From contig CAZARE010000314.1 in the NCBI GenBank assembly GCA_964487455.1, forward strand, positions 1-9,938: 9,938 nt of DNA. The letters are read 5' to 3'. The DNA comes from DASWJZ01 sp964487455. GTDB taxonomy: Bacteria > Pseudomonadota > Alphaproteobacteria > Rhizobiales > Afifellaceae. A program made the position numbers and the translations under genes. A model generated the notes under the pieces. That model saw only the letters and a list, made by a program, of their open reading frames with translations. It was not told where the DNA came from and searched no databases. Positions 1 through 5,552 of the stretch are shown here, piece by piece. How positions within the stretch are numbered: the first letter of the stretch is position 1; every line of letters begins with the position of its first letter.

Positions 1-116
1 AGTCTATCCGGCTCGGCCGTTGCGCGCGGGAAAGGTCCTGCCTATCTGTGGCCGAACGGCAGGCGCGGCGGCTTTTTTCTTCGAGCCGGCGCGCGGCGCG
101 GCACGAGGGCAATGCG

Positions 117-431
117 ATGAGGACGGTTACGACGCTGGTCGCCACGGCGCTCGCCGCGCTGGCTATGACGTCCGCCAGCCGAGCGCAGGAATGTGTGAAC
201 GGGTATCGGACGCTTGGAAACGGCGTGATCGTCGCCTGTCAGGTTGGCACCACCGCGAGGACGACGCCTCCCGCCGCGGCGGACCCGGCCGCGACCCGGC
301 CCGTCAGCTCTTCCAGCAGGCAGCCGGCACGCTCTGGCTCGCTCATGGTCGACAACATCGTGGAGTGCAAGCCCGGCCACTACTGGACAATGCGCGCATC
401 GCAGGGCGGGGGGCGCTTGATGCCATGCTAA
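117..431 (+). CDS. Small secreted four-cysteine protein, unknown function
   Basis: I do not recognise this 104-residue protein. Residues 1-23 look like a Sec signal peptide: a short basic start (MRT), a hydrophobic Ala/Leu/Thr core, and an Ala-x-Ala-like end (SRA|QE), so cleavage near residue 23 is likely. The mature part has four cysteines (26, 41, 84 and 104, the last being the C-terminal residue), which could form two disulfides in the periplasm. Residues 46-76 are a Pro/Ala/Ser/Thr-rich linker joining an N-terminal CVNGY segment to a C-terminal CKPGHYW segment. The ATG at 117 was chosen because GAGGG lies 7 nt upstream and because it begins exactly at the signal peptide; an upstream in-frame ATG at 48 would add an Arg-rich stretch without an export signal. 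The gene converges on the leuC operon with 53 nt between stop codons. Confidence is good for a real exported protein and nil for function. Confidence 0.6.
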   Translation: MRTVTTLVATALAALAMTSASRAQECVNGYRTLGNGVIVACQVGTTARTTPPAAADPAATRPVSSSSRQPARSGSLMVDNIVECKPGHYWTMRASQGGGRLMPC

Positions 432-484
432 GCGCGTGGCGGCCGCGAGGACATTGGCGGTCGTAATAGGGATGCCGCCGTAGG

Positions 485-736
485 TCAGGCCAGCAGGTAG
501 CCGACGAGCCACCACAGCAGAAACAGTACGAACACCGCCGCCAGCACGCGCGCTATGCGCCGGCCCCAGATTTCCACCGGATCGTTCTGAGGCGCGTCGG
601 CGGCGGAGAAATGACCCCGCGCCCTTTCCGCCGCGCGCGCCAAGGCTGAAGCGCCGATAAAGTCGCCGTCCCCCCTCATCCGCTCCAGATCGCGGCGCGC
701 CTCATCTGCGGCCTTTGCTTGACGGTCTTCGGCCAT
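485..736 (-). CDS. Short tail-anchored membrane protein downstream of leuC
   Basis: This 83-residue protein of unknown function has a charged, probably helical N-terminal part rich in Ala, Arg, Asp and Glu (residues 1-61). One strongly hydrophobic segment follows at about residues 62-82 (VLAAVFVLFLLWWLVGYLLA), ending at the C-terminus. This is the layout of a tail-anchored or single-pass membrane protein with its bulk in the cytoplasm. It starts 8 nt after the leuC stop codon, so it is almost certainly co-transcribed and probably translationally coupled with leuC. The ATG at 736 has GAGG only 1 nt away, which is poor spacing; the in-frame ATG at 679 (residue 20) has GGAG 3 nt upstream and is an alternative start. 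No catalytic motif is visible. The open frame continues far upstream through leuC, but that part is only a shadow of leuC. Confidence 0.6.
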   Translation of the reverse strand: MAEDRQAKAADEARRDLERMRGDGDFIGASALARAAERARGHFSAADAPQNDPVEIWGRRIARVLAAVFVLFLLWWLVGYLLA

Positions 737-744
737 GCCTCGCG

Positions 745-2148
745 CTATCGCCAGTCGCGGATATCGACGAAGCGTCCGGCGATCGCCGCCGCTGCCGCCA
801 TGGCGGGCGAGACGAGGTGCGTGCGCCCCTTGTAGCCTTGCCGGCCCTCGAAGTTGCGGTTGGTGCTCGACGCGCAGCGCTCCTCCGGCGCGAGCTTGTC
901 GGCGTTCATCGCCAGGCACATGGAGCAGCCCGGCTCGCGCCAGTCGAAGCCGGCGGCCTTGAAGATCTTGTCGAGCCCTTCCGCCTCGGCCTGCGCCTTG
1001 ACGAGACCCGAGCCGGGCACGATCCAGGCGGTGAGGTTCTCGTTGACGCGCCGGCCCTCGACGACCTTGGCCGCGGCGCGCAGGTCTTCGATGCGGCCGT
1101 TGGTGCACGAGCCGATAAAGACGCGGTCGAGCTTGATGTCGGTGATCCTGGTGCCCGGCTTCAGCCCCATATATTGCAGCGCCCGCCATTTGGAGGCACG
1201 CCGGCTCTCGTCCTGGATATCGTCTGGATCGGGGACGGCGCCCGTGACGGAGACCACGTCCTCCGGCGAGGAGCCCCAGGTCACCACCGGAGGCAGTTTC
1301 GCCCCGTCGAGACGTACTTCGTGGTCGAACGCGGCGTCCGCGTCGCTCGGCAGCGTTTCCCAATAGGCGCGCGCCATGTCCCAGGCCGTCCCTTTGGGTG
1401 CGCGCGGGCGGTCTTCGATGTAGGCGTAGGTGGTCTCGTCGGGCGCCACCATGCCGGCGCGGGCGCCGCCCTCGATCGACATGTTGCACACCGTCATCCG
1501 CCCTTCCATGGAAAGTGAGCGGATCACGTCGCCCGAATACTCGATGACGTGGCCAGTACCGCCCGCGGTCCCGATCTCGCCGATGATGGAGAGGATCACG
1601 TCCTTCGCGCTCACGCCTTCCGGCAGCTTTCCGTCGACGGCGACGCGCATGTTCTTGGCTTTGCGCTGGATGAGCGTCTGCGTCGCGAGCACATGCTCCA
1701 CCTCGCTCGTGCCGATGCCGTGCGCCAGCGCGCCGAAGGCGCCGTGCGTGGAGGTGTGGCTGTCGCCGCAAACGATGGTCATTCCGGGCAGCGTAAAGCC
1801 CTGCTCGGGACCGATGATGTGGACGATGCCCTGGCGACGGTCGAGCTCGTCATAATATTCGATGCCGAAGTCGGCGGCGTTCCGTGCCAGCGTCTCGACC
1901 TGCAGCCTCGATTCCGGATCGTCGATGCCGCGGCTGCGGTCGCTGGTCGGCACGTTTTGGTCGACCACGGCGAGCGTCTTCTCCGGTGCGCGCACCTTGC
2001 GCTGCGCCAGTCTCAGGCCCTCGAAGGCCTGCGGGCTCGTGACCTCGTGCACGAGGTGGCGGTCGACGTAGAGAAGGCAGGTGCCGTCGGGGCGCTCGTC
2101 GACCACGTGGTCGTCCCAGATCTTGTCGTAGAGGGTTCTCGGTTTCAT
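745..2148 (-). CDS. leuC: 3-isopropylmalate dehydratase large subunit
   Basis: LeuC pairs with LeuD to isomerise 2-isopropylmalate to 3-isopropylmalate in cytoplasmic leucine biosynthesis, using a [4Fe-4S] cluster as Lewis acid. Cluster ligands are visible in the family contexts FIGSCTNGR (Cys348) and EPGCSMCLAMN (Cys408 and Cys411), within one residue of the E. coli positions. The aconitase-family stretch GDSHTSTHGAFGALAHGIGT lies near residue 130. The length of 467 residues is full and no frame damage is seen. I start at the ATG at 2148 (MKPRTLYDKIW), which best matches family N-termini; an in-frame ATG at 2157 adds three residues. Neither has a convincing Shine-Dalgarno, and the promoter geometry suggests a leaderless transcript starting at 2148. 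The cysteine codons and C-terminal GRFVDIRDWR are intact. leuD is not in the window; the next gene is a small membrane protein 8 nt downstream. Confidence 0.97.
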   Translation of the reverse strand: MKPRTLYDKIWDDHVVDERPDGTCLLYVDRHLVHEVTSPQAFEGLRLAQRKVRAPEKTLAVVDQNVPTSDRSRGIDDPESRLQVETLARNAADFGIEYYDELDRRQGIVHIIGPEQGFTLPGMTIVCGDSHTSTHGAFGALAHGIGTSEVEHVLATQTLIQRKAKNMRVAVDGKLPEGVSAKDVILSIIGEIGTAGGTGHVIEYSGDVIRSLSMEGRMTVCNMSIEGGARAGMVAPDETTYAYIEDRPRAPKGTAWDMARAYWETLPSDADAAFDHEVRLDGAKLPPVVTWGSSPEDVVSVTGAVPDPDDIQDESRRASKWRALQYMGLKPGTRITDIKLDRVFIGSCTNGRIEDLRAAAKVVEGRRVNENLTAWIVPGSGLVKAQAEAEGLDKIFKAAGFDWREPGCSMCLAMNADKLAPEERCASSTNRNFEGRQGYKGRTHLVSPAMAAAAAIAGRFVDIRDWR

Positions 2149-2154
2149 GGGGCT

Positions 2155-2183
2155 CATATAACAGCGCCGACGCGCCGCCTCAA
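2155..2183 (-). promoter_or_regulatory. Candidate leuC promoter, leaderless geometry
   Basis: On the minus strand a -35-like TTGAGG (2183-2178) and a -10-like TATATG (2160-2155) are separated by exactly 17 nt. Each matches the sigma70 consensus at 4 of 6 positions. Six nt after the -10 comes the A of the ATG at 2148, so transcription from here would begin at or next to the leuC start codon. This would explain the absence of a Shine-Dalgarno. The element sits in the 96-nt divergent gap between leuC and the plus-strand gene at 2245. It is seen in sequence only; transcription is inferred. Confidence 0.4.
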
Positions 2184-2244
2184 CGCGGGGAGAGGCCCAG
2201 CGGGCTCCGGTCGCCGCGGCCGCGGTTTCGCGCTAGACGGGGGC

Positions 2245-3015
2245 ATGAGACTGGCCGCGATTCGGCTCATCGCCGCGATTCCCCTTTGCATTGCGCTCGC
2301 AACGGAACCATCCGCCGCCGAGCCGTGCCGCGGCGAACGCTTCGAGGGCTCTGCCTATACGGTCTGCAGCTTCGACTTGACGAAGAGTGACGTCCGCGTG
2401 TTCTGGCGGAACGGGGAGGGCGAGCCCTACCGCACTTTTTCCGCATTGGCCGGGGCGCTCTCCGCTGAGGGGCTTACTCTCGCCTTCGCCATGAACGGGG
2501 GCATGTACGGGAGCGACTTCGCCCCGATCGGGCTCTATGTCGAGGATGGCCGCGAATCGGTCCCGGCGAACACCGCCACGGTGGAGGGGGAGGGCGCTGC
2601 GGTGCCGAACTTCTACAAAAAGCCGAACGGCGTGTTTTACGTCGGCGACGATGAGGCAGGCATCTTGGCGACCGAGCAATTCCTCGACGCCAGGCCGCAG
2701 ACGAGCTTCGCCACGCAATCGGGCCCGATGCTCGTGATCGACGGAGAGATCCACCCGGCCTTCATCGAAGGCTCGAGCGATCGCAAGCCGCGCAACGGGG
2801 TGGGCGTGTCGAGCCCTACGGAAATCCACTTCGTCATCAGCGAGAGTTGGGTGAGCTTCTGGGATTTCGCGCGCTTCTTCCGCGACGGGCTCGGCTGCGA
2901 CGACGCGCTGTTCCTCGACGGGGGCACCGCCCCCGGGCTCTACGCGCCCGAGCTCGGCCGGAACGACGCGCCCGGCCACGGCGGCTACGGGCCGATCATC
3001 GCGGTGGTCGAATAG
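2245..3015 (+). CDS. Secreted phosphodiester glycosidase-domain protein (NAGPA/DUF2233 family)
   Basis: The 256-residue protein has a Sec signal peptide (residues 1-25, hydrophobic core RLIAAIPLCIALA, cleavage near SAA|EP), followed by one NAGPA-type domain (Pfam PF09992). Family landmarks in order are AMNGGMY (82-88), GLYVEDG (96-102), KPNGVFY (126-132), TQSGPMLV (157-164), RNGVGV (183-188) and LFLDGG (222-227). The named member of this superfamily uncovers mannose-6-phosphate in animals; bacterial members are thought to cleave sugar-phosphodiester bonds in envelope or exopolymer material, and the bacterial substrate is generally unknown. Cys28, Cys41 and Cys218 are potential disulfide partners in the periplasm. 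The ATG at 2245 begins the signal peptide; its only upstream purine run is GGGGG ending 1 nt away, so translation signals are weak. It is monocistronic, divergent from leuC and convergent with rplS (48 nt between stop codons). Confidence 0.85.
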   Translation: MRLAAIRLIAAIPLCIALATEPSAAEPCRGERFEGSAYTVCSFDLTKSDVRVFWRNGEGEPYRTFSALAGALSAEGLTLAFAMNGGMYGSDFAPIGLYVEDGRESVPANTATVEGEGAAVPNFYKKPNGVFYVGDDEAGILATEQFLDARPQTSFATQSGPMLVIDGEIHPAFIEGSSDRKPRNGVGVSSPTEIHFVISESWVSFWDFARFFRDGLGCDDALFLDGGTAPGLYAPELGRNDAPGHGGYGPIIAVVE

Positions 3016-3063
3016 CGAGAGCGGGGAGGGTACCTCAGGCCCGCGGCTACGCGAGCTCGGCGG

Positions 3064-3537
3064 TCACTCGCCCGCGGCTTCCGTCGCCGCTTCCTTGGAA
3101 GCCTGCTTGGCGGCTTCCGCCTCGGCTCGCTCCGCGGCGGCGACCTCGCGCGCATCCTCGTCCAAGCGCTTGGCCCGCAGGCTTGAAGCCTCGGTTATGC
3201 GCGCCGACTTGCCGCGCCGCCCCCGCAGGTAATAAAGCTTGGCCCGGCGCACGTCGCCGCGGCGCACCACCTCCACCTTCTCCACCATGGGGGAGAACAG
3301 GGGAAAGACGCGCTCCACGCCTTCTCCGTAGGAGATCTTGCGCACGGTGAAGCTCTCGTTGAGCCCGCTGCCCTTGCGGCCGATGACCACCCCCTCATAG
3401 GCCTGCAGGCGGGTGCGGGTGCCCTCCGTCACGCGGACGTGCACGCGCACGGTGTCGCCCGCCTCGAACGCGGGAAGCTCGCGCTTGGCGGCGATTGCGG
3501 CCATCTCCGCCCGCTCGATCTCGTGCACCAGGTTCAT
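3064..3537 (-). CDS. rplS: 50S ribosomal protein L19
   Basis: L19 is a large-subunit protein near the 30S interface. Residues 1-115 are the conserved core, with GDTVRVHVRVTEGTRTR (27-43), QAYEGVVIGRKG (45-56), FTVRKISYGEGVERVFPL (63-80) and RRAKLYYLRGRRGKSARI (97-114). The family is usually about 115-130 residues; here a charged Ala/Glu/Lys/Arg tail runs to residue 157 (AAAERAEAEAAKQASKEAA), as is frequent in alphaproteobacteria and probably disordered or helical. The ATG at 3537 has an AAGGA Shine-Dalgarno (3550-3546) with 8-nt spacing. A 261-nt gap separates it from trmD upstream and contains a good promoter and several hairpins, so rplS is probably transcribed at least partly on its own. 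The downstream neighbour is convergent. Confidence 0.97.
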   Translation of the reverse strand: MNLVHEIERAEMAAIAAKRELPAFEAGDTVRVHVRVTEGTRTRLQAYEGVVIGRKGSGLNESFTVRKISYGEGVERVFPLFSPMVEKVEVVRRGDVRRAKLYYLRGRRGKSARITEASSLRAKRLDEDAREVAAAERAEAEAAKQASKEAATEAAGE

Positions 3538-3559
3538 GGCTTTTTTCCTTGCAAGCAGC

Positions 3560-3614
3560 GCAACTTTCCGACGTTGCCGGCGGCGCGCTTCGTCTCTGTG
3601 ATCCTCGGAAGTCG
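3560..3614 (-). promoter_or_regulatory. rplS 5' leader with two mutually exclusive hairpins
   Basis: If transcription starts near 3614, the rplS leader is about 77 nt. Two pairings compete in it. Hairpin A pairs CGACUUCCG (3614-3606) with CGGAAAGUUG (3570-3561), a nine-pair stem with one bulged A and one G-U. Hairpin B pairs GCAAC (3577-3573) with GUUGC (3564-3560) around an 8-nt loop. Both use 3561-3564, so they cannot form together, and both end about 10 nt before the Shine-Dalgarno at 3550-3546. Ribosomal protein genes are often autoregulated through such leaders, but no known L19 leader motif is recognised here and the role is inference. Confidence 0.3.
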
Positions 3615-3620
3615 GCGTGG

Positions 3621-3649
3621 GATATACACACTCAGATCCCGCCTGTCGA
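3621..3649 (-). promoter_or_regulatory. Candidate sigma70 promoter for rplS
   Basis: On the minus strand TCGACA (3649-3644, 5 of 6 to TTGACA) and TATATC (3626-3621, 4 of 6 to TATAAT) are spaced by exactly 17 nt. It is the best promoter-like pair I found in the window and lies 84 nt before the rplS start. A 7-bp perfect inverted repeat, TCCCGCC/GGCGGGA (3637-3643 and 3651-3657), overlaps it and has the -35 hexamer almost entirely in its loop. That could be an operator, or a hairpin if trmD transcripts read through. Promoter activity is inferred. Confidence 0.5.
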
Positions 3650-3697
3650 TGGCGGGAGGAGCGGAAATGCGGGGGAAAACGCCGCAGCGCCGGTGGG

Positions 3698-3737
3698 AAA
3701 ATCCGTAGCGCTTCACCATCGAGCGTGGATGAAGCGC
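3698..3737 (-). terminator. Weak terminator-like hairpin after trmD
   Basis: GCGCTTCA (3708-3715) and TGAAGCGC (3730-3737) form a perfect 8-bp stem, extended by three more pairs (CCA/TGG) past a single bulged base, with a 7-nt loop. Reading on the minus strand, the stem is followed by six other bases and then TTTT (3701-3698). It lies 61 nt beyond the trmD stop codon and upstream of the rplS promoter, the right place to end or attenuate the rimM-trmD message. The short, displaced U-tract makes it a weak intrinsic terminator at best. Confidence 0.35.
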
Positions 3738-3798
3738 CGGTCAGGTGCCAATCGTTTTCCGCGAGGTTCGCTCCGCCACCCGCGCTTTCGCGACCGTC

Positions 3799-4500
3799 CT
3801 AGAGTTCCGTGCCGCCCCGCTTCCTCCACAGGTCAGGCCGCCGCTCTTGCGTCAGACGCTCTGCTTCCGCGCGTCGCCATTCGGCGATCTTCTTGTGGTG
3901 CCCGGAGGCGAGCACGTCCGGAATGGCGCGGCCTTCCCATTCGGGCGGGCGCGTGTAGTGCGGATATTCGAGCAGGCCGTGCTCGAAGCTCTCCTCGGCA
4001 GTGGACTCCGCCGCGCCCACCACGCCCGGCAGCAGCCGGATGCAAGCGTCGATGAGCGCCATCGCCGCGATCTCGCCGCCGGACAGGACGAAGTCGCCGA
4101 TGGAGACCTCTTCCAGCCTGCGCGCCTCCACGACGCGCTGGTCGATGCCTTCGAAGCGTCCGCAGACGATGAGCGCGCCCGGCCCCTCGGCGAGCGCACG
4201 CACGCGCGTTTGGGTGAGCGGGACGCCGCGCGGGCTCATGAGGAGACGCGGGCGGCCGTCGCCGGGCCCGATCGCTGCGTCGATTGCCGCGGCAAGCACA
4301 TCTGCGCGCATCACCATGCCGGCGCCGCCGCCCGCCGGCGTGTCGTCGACCGTGCGGTGCGCCCCGATGCCGTGCGCGCGGATGTCACGCGTCTCCAGCG
4401 ACCATGTGCCGGCGCCAAGCGCCTTGCCGGCGAGGCTCACGCCCAACGGACCGGGGAACATGTCCGGAAAGAGCGTCAGCACCGTCGCGCGGAAGGTCAT
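3799..4500 (-). CDS. trmD: tRNA (guanine(37)-N1)-methyltransferase
   Basis: TrmD transfers a methyl group from S-adenosylmethionine to N1 of G37 in tRNAs with a G at position 36, preventing +1 frameshifting. It acts as a cytoplasmic dimer with a trefoil-knot (SPOUT) fold. The 233 residues carry the family blocks TVDDTPAGGGAGMVM (50-64), LLMSPRG (86-92), IVCGRFEGID (111-120), SIGDFVLSGGE (133-143), EYPHYTRPPEWEG (178-190) and VLASGHHKKIAEWRR (196-210). Two details are unusual compared with H. influenzae and E. coli TrmD: the catalytic Asp of the DSF motif (Asp169 in H. influenzae) is Glu170 here (EESF), and CGRYEG reads CGRFEG. Both may be lineage-typical. The ATG at 4500 lies 6 nt after the stop of the monooxygenase-like gene, with GAGCGG just upstream, so the two are co-transcribed. 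Confidence 0.97.
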   Translation of the reverse strand: MTFRATVLTLFPDMFPGPLGVSLAGKALGAGTWSLETRDIRAHGIGAHRTVDDTPAGGGAGMVMRADVLAAAIDAAIGPGDGRPRLLMSPRGVPLTQTRVRALAEGPGALIVCGRFEGIDQRVVEARRLEEVSIGDFVLSGGEIAAMALIDACIRLLPGVVGAAESTAEESFEHGLLEYPHYTRPPEWEGRAIPDVLASGHHKKIAEWRRAEAERLTQERRPDLWRKRGGTEL

Positions 4501-4506
4501 CGCCGC

Positions 4507-4806
4507 TCAGATCGCCTCGCCGGAATCGACCTCGTAGGCCATGAGATCGCGTCCGCTGGCGCCGACTTCGGCCAGCTTGGCGCGCCACGGGCCCATATGC
4601 GGCTGCTTGAAGTGGGCCTGCAGGTGCGCGCGGCTCTGCCACTGCTCGAAGACCCGCACCAGGCCGCGATCCTCCACGTCGAACGCGAAGGCGTAGGCGA
4701 TGCAGCCCTCCTCGCGGCGTGAGGCGGCGAGCGTGGCGCGCACAAGCGGCATCAGCGCGTCGATCTTGTCCTCCGGGACGCGAACCGTACCGGCCACGAT
4801 GATCAT
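4507..4806 (-). CDS. Antibiotic biosynthesis monooxygenase (ABM) domain protein, putative quinol monooxygenase
   Basis: A 99-residue single-domain ABM protein (PF03992), a dimeric ferredoxin-like alpha+beta fold. Family hallmarks are the strand MIIVAGTVRV (1-10), EEGCIAYAFAFD (32-43) and VFEQWQSRAHLQAHFKQPHM (52-71). Close relatives such as E. coli YgiN oxidise quinols, and others cleave haem; no haem-degrading signature is obvious, so the substrate is unassigned. Its ATG overlaps the rimM stop codon by 4 nt (ATGA at 4806-4803), and trmD starts 6 nt beyond its own stop. It is therefore locked into the rimM-trmD operon, where it has no evident functional link. A full AAAGGAGG Shine-Dalgarno lies 7 nt before the start. 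Length and frame are normal for the family. Confidence 0.88.
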   Translation of the reverse strand: MIIVAGTVRVPEDKIDALMPLVRATLAASRREEGCIAYAFAFDVEDRGLVRVFEQWQSRAHLQAHFKQPHMGPWRAKLAEVGASGRDLMAYEVDSGEAI

Positions 4807-5342
4807 GCAGGGTCCTCCTTTGCGGGGTCTTGCAGCTCGCCTTCGACCTCGACAGGCGGGATCACGGTAATATATCGGCCGCGAATATCTACGTCCGGAA
4901 CGGCGGCCTTGGTGAACGGAACCAGGAGAGGGCGGCTGCCGTGCGACGCGATCTCGAGCATGTCGCCGGCGCCGAAATCATGGACAGCGGTGACCGTGCC
5001 AAGTGCCTCGCCGGCCGGATCGACCGCGGAAAGCCCGATCAGGTCGGCATGGTAGAACTCGTCTTCGGGGAGGCCAGGGAGGGCGCTCCGTTCGACGTGG
5101 AGCGAGAGCCCGTTCAACGCCTCCGCCGCGCTGCGATCGTCGACGCCGTGGAACTTCGCCACGACCACCGTCCCCTTCGCAGGGCGCAACCGCTCGATTT
5201 CGAAGACGCGGCCGTCCTCGGAGCGAAGCGCGCCGTAGCGGCCGAGCGACATCGGCTCCGCCGTGAAGCATTTCACGCGGACCTCGCCGTTGACGCCGTG
5301 CGCCGCACCGATTGCCGCCATCTTGATGAGCCGCTCTTCCAT
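4803..5342 (-). CDS. rimM: Ribosome maturation factor RimM
   Basis: RimM binds S19 and helps mature the head of the 30S subunit and process 16S rRNA. The 179 residues show the N-terminal RimM barrel (IGAAHGVNGEVRVKCFT, 11-27) and the C-terminal PRC-barrel part (LPEDEFYHADLIG 91-103, HDFGAGDMLEI 121-131, LLVPFTKAAVPDVD 139-152). The open frame extends to 5411, but the ATG at 5342 starts four residues before the conserved block, fits the family length, and has GGCGGA just upstream. A short acidic tail (EGELQDPAKEDPA) ends the protein. Normally rpsP lies directly upstream; here a plus-strand cassette intervenes, so rimM must be driven from the 5343-5552 gap. It heads a packed rimM-ABM-trmD unit. 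Confidence 0.96.
   Translation of the reverse strand: MEERLIKMAAIGAAHGVNGEVRVKCFTAEPMSLGRYGALRSEDGRVFEIERLRPAKGTVVVAKFHGVDDRSAAEALNGLSLHVERSALPGLPEDEFYHADLIGLSAVDPAGEALGTVTAVHDFGAGDMLEIASHGSRPLLVPFTKAAVPDVDIRGRYITVIPPVEVEGELQDPAKEDPA
4807..4821 (-). promoter_or_regulatory. Near-perfect Shine-Dalgarno inside the end of rimM
   Basis: AAAGGAGG occupies 4821-4814 on the minus strand, within the last codons of rimM, and is spaced 7 nt from the ATG at 4806. It is the strongest ribosome binding site in the window. Together with the ATGA stop/start overlap it predicts efficient, coupled translation of the ABM gene. Confidence 0.7.
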
Positions 5343-5552
5343 TAATCCGCCCGTCAAACGCGCGTCCGCAGCAATAGACGGAGCGGGCGGAATTGGAAGC
5401 CGTGCGCGCAACGCAACGCTCTGGCCGCCGGCGAAGGTTGTCCGGCCTCCGGCGCTGCGCTATGGCTTTGTCGCGTCCCGCGATTTCGACCTGCTGTCTC
5501 GATCGGCGGCCTTAATTCGGCGCGCACTTGGAATCGCCGCCGCACGCATTTC
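5343..5552. other. Divergent intergenic region between rimM and the glycosyltransferase cassette
   Basis: These 210 nt must hold promoters for both rimM (leftward) and the three-gene cassette (rightward), because no upstream gene reads into either one. I looked on both strands for -35/-10 pairs with 16-18 nt spacing and found none that is convincing; the best fragments are a plus-strand CTTAAT at 5511-5516 and a minus-strand TTCCAA/TATTGC pair near 5397-5370. There is no insertion sequence remnant, tRNA, long inverted repeat or plausible small gene. Confidence 0.4.

Noticed and set aside
51..78. Possible intrinsic terminator: a GCCG...CGGC pairing followed by six Ts
   Set aside because: The best stem I can draw has only about four pairs with a long interior, so it could be chance in GC-rich DNA; the upstream gene it would serve is outside the window.
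485..1771. Very long open frame antisense-like to leuC coding sense (minus strand, different frame), Arg/Gly-rich
   Set aside because: The composition is typical of a GC-rich shadow frame; only its last 83 codons, after the leuC stop, look like a real protein.
1549..2244. In-frame extension upstream of the phosphodiester glycosidase, antisense to leuC
   Set aside because: The signal peptide begins at the ATG at 2245, and the upstream translation is shadow sequence of leuC.
3039..3079. 10-bp direct repeat GCCCGCGGCT (3039-3048 and 3070-3079)
   Set aside because: Short, GC-rich, and the second copy lies in rplS coding sequence; no duplication of flanking DNA and no inserted element.
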